Of a stretch of 64,000 nt of DNA, positions 1-9,330 are shown in pieces (the first letter of the stretch is position 1; each line of letters begins with the position of its first letter). The notes under the pieces are model-generated. The model had not been told where the DNA came from and searched no databases. It saw nothing but the letters and a program-made list of their open reading frames with translations. Made by a program: the position numbers and the translations under genes. Origin of the DNA: Pseudomonas grandcourensis (GTDB taxonomy: Bacteria > Pseudomonadota > Gammaproteobacteria > Pseudomonadales > Pseudomonadaceae); the NCBI RefSeq assembly GCF_039909015.1, contig NZ_CP150919.1, forward strand, positions 6,238,501-6,302,500, written 5' to 3'.

Positions 1-1003
1 TCTGCGAAAGACGCACCGCACGCCCCGCGTCACCGATCATGATCGGCTGGATCGGCGTGAAGCTGTCCATGAGTTCCAGGCCAATCTGCTCGGCACCTTC
101 GCGAAACTGGCGGATCAGCGTCTGCAAATGCTCGCGACGCCAGTGTTCGCTGCGTAGCAGTTCCAGGCTTTTCAACGTGGCGCAGGCCAGCGCGGGAGGC
201 TGGCTGGTGGTGTAGATGTAGGGGCGGGCGAACTGGATCAGGCTTTCGATCAACTCTTCGCTGCCAGCGACAAAGGCACCCGCCGTACCGAACGCCTTGC
301 CGAGGGTGCCGACCAGCACCGGAACGTCATCCTGACTCAAGCCAAAATGCTCGACGATGCCGCCACCGTTGGCACCCAGCGGTCCAAAACCATGGGCATC
401 GTCGACCATCAACCAGGCGCCTTTGGCTTTGGCCTCTCGGGCCAGCGCTGGCAAGTCGGCGATATCACCGTCCATGCTGAACACGCCGTCGGTGACCACC
501 AGCGTATTGCCGGTGGCTTTTTCCAGGCGCTTGGCCAGGCTCACCGGGTCGTTGTGCAGGTAGCGATTGAACCGCGCGCCGGACAACAGCCCCGCGTCGA
601 GCAGCGATGCATGATTGAGACGGTCTTCGAGCACCGTATCACCCTGCCCCACCAGCGCCGTGACCGCACCGAGGTTGGCCATGTAGCCAGTGGTGAACAG
701 CAACGCGCGCGGGCGACCGGTCAGGTCGGCCAACGCTTCTTCCAGGGCATGGTGCGGTGAGCTATGGCCAATGACCAGATGTGATGCCCCTCCGCCCACA
801 CCCCACTTTGAAGCGCCGGCACGCCAGGCTTCGATCACTTGCGGGTGGTTGGCCAGGCCCAGGTAGTCGTTGTTACAGAACGCCAGCAACGGCTGGCCAT
901 CGACCACCACTTGCGGCCCCTGCGGGCTTTCGAGCAGCGGGCGCTGGCGGTAGAGGTTTTCGGCACGACGGGCGGCAAGGCGTGCGGCGAGATCGAAAGA
1001 CAT
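1..1003 (-). CDS. bioF: 8-amino-7-oxononanoate synthase, C-terminus cut by window edge
   Basis: This PLP enzyme condenses pimeloyl-ACP or -CoA with L-alanine to make 8-amino-7-oxononanoate, the first committed step of the biotin ring pathway in the cytosol. The reverse strand from 1003 translates to [20 protein letters not shown] and continues through the alpha-oxoamine synthase motifs [29 protein letters not shown] and TLGKAFG, the last holding the PLP lysine. About 334 codons are visible. The family is near 390 residues, so roughly the last 55-60 residues lie outside the window. It is downstream of bioB on the same strand with a REPIN in the 174-bp gap, so the two are probably one bio operon. 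The assignment is secure. Confidence 0.96.
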   Translation of the reverse strand, partial: MSFDLAARLAARRAENLYRQRPLLESPQGPQVVVDGQPLLAFCNNDYLGLANHPQVIEAWRAGASKWGVGGGASHLVIGHSSPHHALEEALADLTGRPRALLFTTGYMANLGAVTALVGQGDTVLEDRLNHASLLDAGLLSGARFNRYLHNDPVSLAKRLEKATGNTLVVTDGVFSMDGDIADLPALAREAKAKGAWLMVDDAHGFGPLGANGGGIVEHFGLSQDDVPVLVGTLGKAFGTAGAFVAGSEELIESLIQFARPYIYTTSQPPALACATLKSLELLRSEHWRREHLQTLIRQFREGAEQIGLELMDSFTPIQPIMIGDAGRAVRLSQ

Positions 1004-1050
1004 GCAGGCCTCGACGTTCAGATCACAGAAATCAAAGTGAATGCGATCCC

Positions 1051-1140
1051 TGTGGGAGCGAGCTTGCTCGCGATGACGGCGTCACATTCAACATTGATGT
1101 CGACAGACCTGACGCAATCGCGAGCAAGCTCGCTCCCACA
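1051..1140. repeat. REPIN, family A, between bioB and bioF
   Basis: Two inverted copies of TGTGGGAGCGAGCTTGCTCG enclose a short spacer, and each copy also folds on itself (GAGCTTGCTC core). It lies inside the presumed bioBF transcript and could attenuate it or protect the mRNA 3' end. Confidence 0.9.
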
Positions 1141-1177
1141 GTGTTTTGCATTCCAATCAGAGGAGTCGGAGGAAGAC

Positions 1178-2233
1178 TCAAACCGCCGCGTTATAGAACT
1201 GCTCGCTGCTCTTCTGCTCCACCAGCGCCTGCTCGATAGCGGCCTGATGCACTTCATCGGCGTGCTCTTCGCGGGCTTCCGGCAGGATGCCCAGACGCGA
1301 GAACAGTTGCATGTCCTTGTCGGCCTGCGGGTTGGCGGTGGTCAGCAGTTTTTCGCCGTAGAAAATCGAGTTGGCGCCAGCGAAGAACGCCAGGGCCTGC
1401 ATCTGCTCGTTCATGGCTTCGCGGCCGGCGGACAGGCGCACGTGGGATTGCGGCATCAGAATGCGCGCGACGGCGAGCATGCGGATGAAGTCGAACGGGT
1501 CGACGTCGTCAGCATTTTCCAGCGGTGTACCGGCGACTTTCACCAGCATGTTGATCGGCACCGACTCCGGATGCTCCGGCAGGTTAGCCAGCTGGATGAG
1601 CAGGTTGGCGCGGTCGTCCAGCGACTCGCCCATGCCGAGAATGCCGCCGGAACAGATCTTCATCCCCGACTCACGTACATACGCCAGGGTTTGCAGGCGC
1701 TCGCTGTAGGTGCGGGTGGTGATGATGCTGCCGTAGAACTCCGGCGACGTATCGAGGTTGTGGTTGTAGTAGTCGAGGCCGGCCTTGGCCAGCGCTTCGG
1801 TCTGATCCTGATCCAGGCGACCGAGGGTCATGCAGGTTTCCAGGCCCAGGGCTTTCACGCCTTCGACCATCTTCAGAACATAAGGCATGTCCTTGGCCGA
1901 CGGATGCTTCCACGCCGCGCCCATGCAGAAACGGGTCGAACCGATGGCCTTGGCGCGAGCGGCCTCTTCGAGGACCTTCTGCACTTCCATCAGTTTTTCT
2001 TTTTCCAGGCCGGTGTTGTAGTGACCGGACTGCGGACAATATTTGCAATCTTCCGGGCAGGCGCCGGTTTTGATCGACAGCAGGGTCGACACCTGGACGC
2101 GGTTGGCGTCGAAATGCGCACGGTGCACCGTCTGCGCCTGGAACAACAGGTCATTGAATGGCTGAACGAAGAGCGCTTTGACTTCGGCCAAAGTCCAGTC
2201 ATGACGCAGGGTTGCAGTGGTGCTGGCGCTCAT
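1178..2233 (-). CDS. bioB: Biotin synthase, radical SAM
   Basis: BioB inserts sulfur into dethiobiotin, the last step of biotin synthesis, using S-adenosylmethionine and two iron-sulfur clusters. The 351-residue protein has the radical-SAM cluster motif [10 protein letters not shown] (Cys59, Cys63, Cys66), then [27 protein letters not shown], the glycine-rich [10 protein letters not shown] and RLSAGRE. All are typical of BioB, and the length is normal. The start at 2233 follows AAAGGAAACGCCC, a good ribosome site. It is divergent from comF, with a 93-bp intergenic region that must hold both promoters. The C-terminal tail of about 30 residues is rich in Glu, Ala and Gln and is the variable part of the family. 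Confidence 0.98.
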   Translation of the reverse strand: MSASTTATLRHDWTLAEVKALFVQPFNDLLFQAQTVHRAHFDANRVQVSTLLSIKTGACPEDCKYCPQSGHYNTGLEKEKLMEVQKVLEEAARAKAIGSTRFCMGAAWKHPSAKDMPYVLKMVEGVKALGLETCMTLGRLDQDQTEALAKAGLDYYNHNLDTSPEFYGSIITTRTYSERLQTLAYVRESGMKICSGGILGMGESLDDRANLLIQLANLPEHPESVPINMLVKVAGTPLENADDVDPFDFIRMLAVARILMPQSHVRLSAGREAMNEQMQALAFFAGANSIFYGEKLLTTANPQADKDMQLFSRLGILPEAREEHADEVHQAAIEQALVEQKSSEQFYNAAV

Positions 2234-2326
2234 GGGCGTTTCCTTTGAATTATGCTTTGGCAGGCGGCTGGCTAATGGAATGTCACAGTCGCTTCACAGA
2301 TGTTTCGGCATATTTAAGGAAGAGCG

Positions 2327-3067
2327 ATGCGCTGTCAACCACGATACGAAGGACCGGTTTACATCTGGTTAAAAAACAAACAATCATGCCTTTTGTGCGA
2401 TGAAACGGCCGACGGCATCCCTCCTGTCTGCACGGCCTGCGAAATCGAGTTGCCCTGGCTCGGCGACCATTGCATCACCTGCGCCCTGCCGCTGCCGGCC
2501 CCGGGCCTGACCTGCGGCCATTGCCTGAAGCTGCCACCGGCCTTCGAACAGGTGATTGCGCCCTGGACCTACTGCTTTCCGGTGGACAGCCTGATCACCC
2601 GCTTCAAACACAACGCCAAGTGGCCGTTTGGTCGCCTGCTCGGCGAACTTCTTGCTCAATACCTGCAACATCGCTTCGAAGACGATCTGCTTCGACCCCA
2701 TGCTCTGATCCCGGTGCCGCTGGCCACCCGGCGCCTGCGCCAGCGCGGGTTCAATCAGGCGGCGATGCTGGCTCAGTGGTTGAGTGCGAGTCTCGATATA
2801 CCTTGCGACGAACGGTTGCTGCTGCGCACTCAGGACACGGACGCCCAACAGGCCTTGAACGCCCAAGACCGCCGAAAGAACCTGCGCAACGCTTTCTCCC
2901 TGGCTGCCGGCGCCATCGTCAAAGGCCAGCACCTGGCCTTGGTCGACGACGTAGTGACCACCGGTGCCACGGCCCAGGCTCTGGCTCGCCTGCTGATGGA
3001 CGCCGGTGCGGCGAGGGTCGACGTCTATTGCCTGGCCCGCACGCCCAAACCCGGCGAGACGCCCTGA
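2327..3067 (+). CDS. comF: ComF-family phosphoribosyltransferase-like protein
   Basis: ComF proteins are needed for uptake of single-stranded DNA during natural transformation in competent bacteria. Many non-competent bacteria also carry them and their role there is not settled. The 246-residue protein starts with a zinc-ribbon-like region (CLLCDE, CTAC, CITC, CGHC, about residues 22-66). A type I phosphoribosyltransferase fold follows, with RRLRQRGFNQAAMLA and the PRPP loop LVDDVVTTGAT near residues 204-214. The start is preceded by AAGGAAGA at 2316. It is divergent from bioB, and modE follows 63 bp downstream on the same strand. Confidence 0.93.
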   Translation: MRCQPRYEGPVYIWLKNKQSCLLCDETADGIPPVCTACEIELPWLGDHCITCALPLPAPGLTCGHCLKLPPAFEQVIAPWTYCFPVDSLITRFKHNAKWPFGRLLGELLAQYLQHRFEDDLLRPHALIPVPLATRRLRQRGFNQAAMLAQWLSASLDIPCDERLLLRTQDTDAQQALNAQDRRKNLRNAFSLAAGAIVKGQHLALVDDVVTTGATAQALARLLMDAGAARVDVYCLARTPKPGETP

Positions 3068-3130
3068 CTTGACTCGCGCGGTCCAAGCGGCCAACGTCCT
3101 CACCATCGTCACCACCCAAAGCGACTTGTC

Positions 3131-3895
3131 ATGTCTTTGCCAACCTTGCTGTCCCAGCACATTGTCCGCCGTCCGCAGCGCATCGCTCTGCTGCAGCACA
3201 TCGCCGAACAAGGCTCGATCACCCGCGCGGCCAAAAGCGCGGGCCTGAGCTACAAGGCCGCCTGGGATGCAATCGATGAGCTGAACAACCTGGCACAGAA
3301 GCCGCTGGTGGAGCGGATAGTCGGTGGCAAGGGCGGCGGCGGTGCCCGCCTGTCCATCGAAGGTGAGCGGGTGTTGCGCCTGTACCAGAAGCTGCAAGCC
3401 TTGCAGGCCCAGGTGCTGGAAGCCGCTGAAGACGCGAGCGATCTGGATCTGCTCGGGCGCCTGATGCTGCGCACCAGCGCGCGCAATCAGTTGCACGGCA
3501 AGGTGGTAGCGATCGAACCTCAGGGGCGCAACGACCTGATTCGCCTTGAAGTCGCGGAAGGCTTGATCGTCGATGCGCAAATCACCCACGACAGCACCGA
3601 GCGCCTGGAACTGCAAATCGGCACCGAAGTCGTGGCCTTGATAAAGGCTGGCTGGCTCGATGTGCTGGCAATCGATTCAGCTGAAACGCCTGGAAACAAT
3701 TGCCTCAGCGGCATCATCGAAAAAATCCTCGACGCCGACGATGGTCCCAGCGAAGTGCGCATCACCCTGCCCAACGGCTTGACGCTATGCGCCCTGGCCG
3801 AGCCGAAGCTTCTGCAAGCATTGGCGCTGACGGGCGGTAAACCGGTGCGCGTGGAGTTTTCGCCGTCCAGGGTTCTGCTGGGCACGCCGCTATAA
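3131..3895 (+). CDS. modE: ModE-type molybdate-responsive regulator
   Basis: ModE binds molybdate and represses molybdate uptake genes or activates molybdoenzyme genes. This 254-residue protein has a LysR-like winged helix at residues 15-80 (GSITRAAKSAGLSYKAAWDAID and the glycine loop GGKGGGGARL). Two Mop/TOBE repeats follow, at about 120-180 (SARNQLHGKVVAIEPQ) and 190-250 (GNNCLSGIIEKILDADDG). That is full ModE architecture and length. No modABC transporter is visible within the window, so any transport target lies elsewhere. The ribosome site upstream of 3131 is weak. The start is chosen because it is the first ATG before the helix-turn-helix. Confidence 0.93.
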   Translation: MSLPTLLSQHIVRRPQRIALLQHIAEQGSITRAAKSAGLSYKAAWDAIDELNNLAQKPLVERIVGGKGGGGARLSIEGERVLRLYQKLQALQAQVLEAAEDASDLDLLGRLMLRTSARNQLHGKVVAIEPQGRNDLIRLEVAEGLIVDAQITHDSTERLELQIGTEVVALIKAGWLDVLAIDSAETPGNNCLSGIIEKILDADDGPSEVRITLPNGLTLCALAEPKLLQALALTGGKPVRVEFSPSRVLLGTPL

Positions 3896-3962
3896 GCAAA
3901 ACTGCAACAAAAGGTTCATTACTCACCATTAAGGTGTCTGCAAAATCCGCAGGGAGCCTGAA

Positions 3963-5864
3963 ATGAGCCTATTAGAAGAAAACCAGTCCACCGACCTCGA
4001 AACCATGGTCGGCCTCAGCCGTCGTGGCTTCATCAGCGCGGGTGCCCTGTGCGGCGCTGCGATGTTCCTCGGTGGCAACCTGCTGAGCCGCAGCGTGATG
4101 GCCGCCAGTGTCAGCGCCGGTAACAGCCAGTTGCTGGGTTTCGACAGCATTGCCGCTGCCACCAGCGACGCCATCACCCTGCCACCGGGCTACAAGTCCT
4201 CGGTGTTGATCAGCTGGGGCCAGCCTCTGCACAAGGACGGTCCGGCGTTCGACCCGAGCGGCAACGGCAGCGCCGAACATCAGGAACTCCAGTTCGGCGA
4301 CAACAACGACGGCATGAGCCTGTTCGAATTTCCGGGCGAAAAAGACCGGGCGCTGATGGCGATCAACAACGAATACACCAACTACCGCTACCTCTACGCC
4401 CACGGCGGCATGCCGCAATCGGCGGAAGAAGTGCGCAAGGCGCTGGCCTGTGAAGGCGTGTCGGTGATTGAAGTGCAGCGCAAGAACGGCCAATGGCATT
4501 TCGTCCAGGGCTCGCGCTACAACCGCCGCATTCACGGCAACGCACCCATCACCCTGAGCGGCCCGGCCGCCGGACATGCCCTGCTCAAAACCAGTGCCGA
4601 TCCACACGGCAAGAACGTCCTGGGCACGTTCCAGAACTGCGCCAATGGCAAGACGCCGTGGGGCACCTACCTGACCTGTGAAGAGAACTTCACCGACTGC
4701 TTCGGCAGCAGCAACGCCGAGCAGAAATTCGACCCGGCGCAGAAACGCTACGGCGTGGTGGCCACCAGCAAAGAGATCAACTGGCACCCGCACGACGAGC
4801 GCTTCGACATGGCGAAGAACCCCAACGAACTCAACCGTCATGGCTGGGTGGTGGAGATCGATCCGTTCGATCCGAAATCGACGCCGGTCAAACGCACGGC
4901 CCTGGGGCGCTTCAAACACGAAAACGCCGCCCTGGCCGAAACCGGCGAAGGTCATGCCGTGGTGTACATGGGCGACGATGAGCGGGGGGAGTTCATCTAC
5001 AAATTCGTCAGCCGCGACAAGATCGACCACAAGAACCCCAAGGCCAACCGCGACATTCTCGACCACGGCACCCTGTACGTGGCGCGATTCGATGCAGGCG
5101 ACGGCAACGTCGATCACCCGAAAGGCCAAGGTGAATGGATCGAACTGACCCATGGCAAAAACGGCATCGACGCCAGCAGCGGCTTTGCCGATCAGGCCGA
5201 AGTGCTGATCCACGCCCGTCTTGCCGCCAGTGTGGTGAAAGCCACACGCATGGACCGCCCGGAATGGATCGTGGTCAGCCCCAAGGATGGTCAGGTCTAC
5301 TGCACGCTGACCAACAACGCCAAACGCGGCGAAGACGGGCAACCGGTGGGCGGGCCGAACCCCCGCGAGAAGAACGTCTACGGGCAGATCCTGCGCTGGC
5401 GCACCGAGCATGACGATCACGGCTCGAAAACTTTTGCCTGGGACCTGTTCGTCGTCGCCGGTAATCCGGGTGTTCACGCTGGCACACCAAAAGGCGGATC
5501 GTCGAACATCACGCCGCTGAACATGTTCAACAGCCCGGACGGCCTGGGCTTCGACAAGGCCGGACGCTTGTGGATTCTCACCGACGGCGATTCGAGCAAC
5601 GCCGGAGACTTTGCCGGCATGGGCAACAACCAGATGCTCTGTGCCGACCCGGTAACCGGCGAGATTCGCCGCTTCATGGTTGGCCCGGTAGGTTGTGAAG
5701 TGACGGGGATCAGCTTCTCGCCGGACCAGAAAACCCTGTTTGTCGGGATTCAGCATCCGGGTGAAAACGGCGGCTCGACCTTCCCCGAGCACCTGCCTAA
5801 CGGCAAGCCGCGGTCTTCGGTGATGGCCATTTCGCGGGAAGATGGCGGGATCGTCGGCGCCTGA
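3963..5864 (+). CDS. PhoX-family alkaline phosphatase (DUF839), Tat-exported
   Basis: PhoX enzymes are periplasmic or secreted calcium/iron phosphatases that free phosphate from phosphomonoesters. The 633-residue protein has a twin-arginine signal (SRRGF at residues 19-23, then a hydrophobic stretch ending MAASV). It has the DUF839/PhoX beta-propeller motifs NNEYTNYRYLY, GTYLTCEENF, HGWVVEIDPFDP, GRFKHENAA, YMGDDERGEFIYKF and SPDGLGFDKAGRLWILTDGD. The ribosome site is CAGGGAGCCTGAA just before 3963. I looked for tandem Pho boxes in 3896-3962 and saw none, so control by PhoB is not supported by sequence. The large reading frame on the opposite strand is a shadow. Confidence 0.92.
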   Translation: MSLLEENQSTDLETMVGLSRRGFISAGALCGAAMFLGGNLLSRSVMAASVSAGNSQLLGFDSIAAATSDAITLPPGYKSSVLISWGQPLHKDGPAFDPSGNGSAEHQELQFGDNNDGMSLFEFPGEKDRALMAINNEYTNYRYLYAHGGMPQSAEEVRKALACEGVSVIEVQRKNGQWHFVQGSRYNRRIHGNAPITLSGPAAGHALLKTSADPHGKNVLGTFQNCANGKTPWGTYLTCEENFTDCFGSSNAEQKFDPAQKRYGVVATSKEINWHPHDERFDMAKNPNELNRHGWVVEIDPFDPKSTPVKRTALGRFKHENAALAETGEGHAVVYMGDDERGEFIYKFVSRDKIDHKNPKANRDILDHGTLYVARFDAGDGNVDHPKGQGEWIELTHGKNGIDASSGFADQAEVLIHARLAASVVKATRMDRPEWIVVSPKDGQVYCTLTNNAKRGEDGQPVGGPNPREKNVYGQILRWRTEHDDHGSKTFAWDLFVVAGNPGVHAGTPKGGSSNITPLNMFNSPDGLGFDKAGRLWILTDGDSSNAGDFAGMGNNQMLCADPVTGEIRRFMVGPVGCEVTGISFSPDQKTLFVGIQHPGENGGSTFPEHLPNGKPRSSVMAISREDGGIVGA

Positions 5865-5873
5865 CAGACCTTC

Positions 5874-5939
5874 ATCGCGAGCAGGCTCGCTCCCACAGGG
5901 AATCATGTAGTCCTTGTGGGAGCGAGCCTGCTCGCGATG
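5874..5939. repeat. REPIN, family A, between phoX-like gene and srkA
   Basis: TCGCGAGCAGGCTCGCTCCC is followed after a short spacer by its inverse TGGGAGCGAGCCTGCTCGCG. Orientation is opposite to the copy at 1051. It directly follows the phosphatase stop codon. Confidence 0.9.
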
Positions 5940-6030
5940 GCGTCAGCAAGGACAACACTCACCTCAAGCCCCGCCGTCTGCGCTACCATGCCTGGCCGGA
6001 CGCAGCAGCCTGCTGCGCGCAGGAGTCAGC

Positions 6031-7005
6031 ATGGCCCACCCGTTTGAAACCCTCACACCAGACCTCGTGCTCGACGCCGTTGAAAGCATCGGCTTTCTCA
6101 GCGACGCGCGCATCCTGGCGCTCAACAGCTACGAGAACCGCGTCTATCAGGTCGGTATCGAAGACGCCGAGCCGCTGATCGCCAAGTTCTACCGGCCGCA
6201 ACGCTGGACCAACGAAGCGATTCTGGAAGAGCACCAGTTCACCGCCGAACTCGCCGACTGCGAGGTGCCGGTCGTGGCGCCGTTGATCCACAACGGTGAA
6301 ACCCTGCACGAACACAACGGATTCCGTTTCACCCTGTTCCCCCGCCGTGGCGGCCGCGCGCCGGAGCCGGGCAACCTCGACCAACTGTATCGCCTGGGCC
6401 AGTTGCTTGGGCGCCTGCATGCGGTCGGCTCGACCCGGCCGTTCGAGCACCGTGAAGCGCTGGCGGTAAAGAACTTCGGCCATGACTCGCTGGCCACGTT
6501 GCTCGACGGCAACTTCATCCCCCGCAGCCTGCTACCGGCCTACGAATCAGTGGCCCGCGATCTGCTCAAGCGTGTGGAAGATGCCTACAGCAACACGCCG
6601 CACCAGAACATCCGCATGCACGGTGACTGCCACCCCGGCAACATGATGTGCCGCGACGAGATGTTCCATATCGTCGACCTCGACGACTGCCGCATGGGCC
6701 CGGCGGTGCAGGACATCTGGATGATGCTCGCCGGCGATCGTCAGGATTGCCTGAGCCAGTTGTCGGAACTGATGGACGGCTACAACGAATTCCACGATTT
6801 CGATCCCCGTGAACTCGCCTTGATCGAACCGCTGCGCGCCTTGCGCCTGATGCACTACAGCGCCTGGCTCGCCCGCCGCTGGGAAGACCCGGCGTTCCCC
6901 CGCAGTTTCCCTTGGTTTGGCACCGAGCGTTATTGGGGGGATCAGGTGTTGGCATTGCGCGAGCAGTTGGCAGCGCTCAATGAAGAACCGTTGAAGCTGT
7001 TTTAA
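6031..7005 (+). CDS. srkA: Stress-response serine/threonine kinase SrkA (RdoA/YihE)
   Basis: SrkA is a small APH-fold kinase linked in enterobacteria to envelope and oxidative stress and to blocking programmed death. The 324-residue product begins MAHPFETLTPD, with AGGAG at 6021-6025 as a well-placed ribosome site. An in-frame upstream ATG at 5914 would start inside the REPIN and is rejected. Kinase motifs are visible: NRVYQVG, PLIAKFYRP with the ATP lysine, HGDCHPGNM (catalytic Asp near 199) and IVDLDDCRMGP (metal Asp near 216). Length fits the family. It appears monocistronic between two REPINs. Confidence 0.94.
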   Translation: MAHPFETLTPDLVLDAVESIGFLSDARILALNSYENRVYQVGIEDAEPLIAKFYRPQRWTNEAILEEHQFTAELADCEVPVVAPLIHNGETLHEHNGFRFTLFPRRGGRAPEPGNLDQLYRLGQLLGRLHAVGSTRPFEHREALAVKNFGHDSLATLLDGNFIPRSLLPAYESVARDLLKRVEDAYSNTPHQNIRMHGDCHPGNMMCRDEMFHIVDLDDCRMGPAVQDIWMMLAGDRQDCLSQLSELMDGYNEFHDFDPRELALIEPLRALRLMHYSAWLARRWEDPAFPRSFPWFGTERYWGDQVLALREQLAALNEEPLKLF

Positions 7006-7019
7006 TCGAAAATCAAAAG

Positions 7020-7087
7020 ATCGCAGCCTTCGGCAGCTCCTACAGGGCGAATATGTTTTCTCTGTAGGAGCTGCCGCAGGCTGCGAA
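7020..7087. repeat. REPIN, family C, after srkA
   Basis: TCGCAGCCTTCGGCAGCTCC and the inverted CTGTAGGAGCTGCCGCAGGC form a long hairpin. It ends with a T-run (ACTTTTTTC), so it may also act as the srkA terminator. This is the only copy of this sequence family seen in the window. Confidence 0.85.
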
Positions 7088-7163
7088 CTTTTTTCTGACA
7101 CGACACATCTATACAACCACCTTACAATCGCCTCTTTGTTAGCTGCCTAAGCAAGGACTTTGC

Positions 7164-8051
7164 ATGCAAGCCGCCAACCCGCGTCGCGGGTACATTCTAG
7201 GCCTGAGTGCCTACATCATCTGGGGGCTTTTCCCCCTCTACTTCAAAGCCATCGCCAGCGTGCCCGCCGTGGAAATCATCATCCACCGGGTGCTTTGGTC
7301 GGCACTGTTCGGCGCCTTGTTGCTGATGGTCTGGAAGCACCCGGGCTGGTGGCGCGAGCTGCGGGAAAACCCGCGACGGCTGGCGATCCTGGCTTTGAGC
7401 GGTGCGCTGATCGCGGCCAACTGGCTGACCTACGTCTGGTCGGTGAACAACGGACGCATGCTGGAGGCCAGCCTCGGTTACTACATCAATCCCTTGGTGA
7501 ACGTGTTGCTGGGCATGCTGATCCTCGGCGAACGGCTGCGGCGCATGCAATGGATTGCCGTCGGTCTGGCGGCTGTGGGTGTGGCGCAACAGGTCTGGCA
7601 AGTCGGCAGCCTGCCGTGGGTGTCGCTGGTGCTGGCACTGACCTTCGGTATCTATGGCCTGATTCGCAAGCAGGCGCCGGTTAAGGCGCTGCCGGGGCTG
7701 GTGGTGGAAACCTGGATGCTGGTACCGATTGCCCTCGGCTGGTTACTGCTCAATCCGACGGCCAGCAGTGCCCAGGCCGAATTCTGGACCACCTCCCAGG
7801 CTTGGTGGTTGGTCGCCGCCGGCCCGATCACCCTGGTGCCGCTGGTCTGCTTCAACGCTGCCGCACGGCATTTGCCCTACACGACACTGGGGTTTCTTCA
7901 GTACCTGGCGCCAACCCTGGTTCTGCTGCAAGCGGTCCTGCTGTTTGGCGAGCACCTGTCGTCCAGCACCCTGGTAGCGTTCATGTTTATCTGGGCCGGT
8001 CTGGCGGTTTACAGCATCGATGCGTGGATAAGTTTGCGCCGCCGCAGCTGA
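7164..8051 (+). CDS. rarD: RarD-type EamA permease
   Basis: RarD is an inner-membrane protein of the drug/metabolite transporter (EamA) superfamily; the name comes from a chloramphenicol-sensitivity phenotype and the natural substrate is not firmly known. The 295-residue protein shows about ten hydrophobic segments. It has RarD hallmarks such as YIIWGLFPLYFK, EIIIHRVLWS, NWLTYVWSVN, EASLGYYINPL and GFLQYLAPT. The start at 7164 follows AAGGACTTTGC. It stands alone between a REPIN and a hairpin-rich gap. Confidence 0.93.
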   Translation: MQAANPRRGYILGLSAYIIWGLFPLYFKAIASVPAVEIIIHRVLWSALFGALLLMVWKHPGWWRELRENPRRLAILALSGALIAANWLTYVWSVNNGRMLEASLGYYINPLVNVLLGMLILGERLRRMQWIAVGLAAVGVAQQVWQVGSLPWVSLVLALTFGIYGLIRKQAPVKALPGLVVETWMLVPIALGWLLLNPTASSAQAEFWTTSQAWWLVAAGPITLVPLVCFNAAARHLPYTTLGFLQYLAPTLVLLQAVLLFGEHLSSSTLVAFMFIWAGLAVYSIDAWISLRRRS

Positions 8052-8073
8052 TCAAAAAACGCACAAAACCCTA

Positions 8074-8096
8074 CAGGCCACGTCTCCCGTGGCCTG
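8074..8096. terminator. Perfect hairpin after rarD, possible terminator
   Basis: CAGGCCACG and CGTGGCCTG form a perfect 9-bp stem with a 5-nt loop 22 bp after the rarD stop codon. No strong T-run follows, so intrinsic termination is uncertain. Confidence 0.5.
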
Positions 8097-8114
8097 CATC
8101 ATTCCTTCCCAAGG

Positions 8115-8235
8115 TTATCCACAGCGTGATCCCCGCCGTTTGTGCGCAAGTATCTGAAACTGCTGGTTTTTTGATCAGAACCTGAAGAGCCCCGGTCGGC
8201 GTGGCCTGGCGGGGTGTCTCTACAGGTTATCCACA
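8115..8235. repeat. Dispersed DnaA-box/TTTTTTGATCAG repeat, copy 1
   Basis: Perfect TTATCCACA at 8115-8123 and 8227-8235 flank TTTTTTGATCAGAACCTGAA at 8167. The spacing from the T-run to the second box is 60 bp, the same as in the repeats at 44257-44634. It lies between convergent rarD and the GcvR-like gene and does not code. Confidence 0.7.
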
Positions 8236-8266
8236 GGCCGGTGCACGTTTAACTTGGATAACCTGA

Positions 8267-8785
8267 TCAGGGTTCACTGCGCAGCACCAATTCGACCATC
8301 AGGTCGTCAGCCAGGGTTTCCAGGCGCGATTGCAGTACGTCCAGCGACAGTGTCAGCGGGACCGCAAGAATCGCCTCGGCATGGAACAACGGCTCGCTGC
8401 TCATCGGTGCCGGGCGCACTTCGGTGACCAGCCGTTCCAGATTCACCCCCTGCTCGCTCAACAAGCGCGTGATGTCACGCACGATCCCCGGGCGATCATT
8501 GCCCACCAGTTCCATGGCGATCGGTTTCCAGGTGCAGGATTGTTCGATACCGCTTTCAGCGATCAACACGCGAATGCCATGGGCGGACAAGCCCTGCAAT
8601 GCATCGACCAATTCGTCGTAGGCCTCGGCCGGCACCCCCACTCGAAGAATCCCGGCGAACTGTCCCGCCATGCGCGACATGCGGCTTTCCAGCCAGTTAC
8701 CGCCGTGCTCGGCAATGCATTGGGCAATGCGCTCGACTTGTCCTGGCTTGTCCGGAGCAAAAACAGTGAGTACGAGGTGGTCCAT
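8267..8785 (-). CDS. GcvR-like double-ACT regulator
   Basis: This 172-residue cytosolic protein consists of two ACT domains, at about residues 3-80 (DHLVLTVFAPDKPGQVERIA) and 90-170 (MELVGNDRPGIVRDITRLLS). This is the layout of the glycine-cleavage repressor GcvR, which in E. coli binds glycine and GcvA. No helix-turn-helix is present, so it would act through a partner. A glycine-linked regulator fits a genome rich in betaine-to-glycine catabolism, but the direct target is not visible here. It faces rarD tail to tail. Confidence 0.85.
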   Translation of the reverse strand: MDHLVLTVFAPDKPGQVERIAQCIAEHGGNWLESRMSRMAGQFAGILRVGVPAEAYDELVDALQGLSAHGIRVLIAESGIEQSCTWKPIAMELVGNDRPGIVRDITRLLSEQGVNLERLVTEVRPAPMSSEPLFHAEAILAVPLTLSLDVLQSRLETLADDLMVELVLRSEP

Positions 8786-8868
8786 GGCGCAGCCCTCTTG
8801 TCATGACTTTTGTTATAGAGAACCAAGTATAGGCAAGGGTTGGACCTGCGCCGACAGGTCAGGCGTCT

Positions 8869-8932
8869 TCGCGAGCAGGCTCGCTCCCACAAGGGTTGCG
8901 CGGGCCTTTGTGGGAGCGAGCCTGCTCGCGAA
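8869..8932. repeat. REPIN, family A, upstream of the GcvR-like gene
   Basis: CGCGAGCAGGCTCGCTCCCA and its inverse TGGGAGCGAGCCTGCTCGCG are about 20 bp apart. It lies in the head-to-head gap between the GcvR-like gene and glcB. Confidence 0.9.
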
Positions 8933-9330
8933 TGAAGTCGCCGCCGATCGAAATGGAAAACAAATCGTGTACAACTTTTGATATTTAACTGGAACAATCC
9001 AATGGTTTTTTGAGAACATCACGCTCCCCGACGTGACCGCAATGCGTCATGGGGTCGCAGAACGACGTAATTAGTCTAATTTTCACAACCGCAATTCATC
9101 ATGTAGTATGCCGCAGCGCGCACTACATAACGTTGGATCGATGTCTGCCGCAGGCACGTTCGCAACCCTGAAAGCCCTGTCAGCAAGGCCCCAAGCCGTT
9201 GATTGGTCCCAACCCAGCCGCCTGTCATGGGCATGTACTGGTAGAGGGGTTTGTGGTTTAAATGGCCAAAGGCTTCATTGTTAAATTGAAGAGCTGAAAA
9301 GCGAAATAGCTGAGCAGAGTGAGGCAAGCA
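8933..9330. promoter_or_regulatory. glcB leader region with a 7+7 inverted repeat
   Basis: This 398-bp stretch before malate synthase has no convincing gene. It is more AT-rich than its surroundings. It contains ATGTAGT (9101-9107) and ACTACAT (9122-9128), a perfect inverted repeat with centres two helical turns apart, which could be a dimeric operator. The remainder is presumably promoter and 5' leader. No further motif was recognised. Confidence 0.4.

Noticed and set aside
839..2248. 469-codon plus-strand open frame opposite bioF and bioB
   Set aside because: It runs across two biotin genes and a REPIN; antisense artefact.
3896..3962. Pho box upstream of the PhoX-like gene
   Set aside because: No pair of CTGTCAT-like repeats is present.
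3972..5906. 644-codon open frame opposite the PhoX-like gene
   Set aside because: It mirrors a well-conserved gene, has no recognised domain, and such shadows are common in GC-rich DNA.
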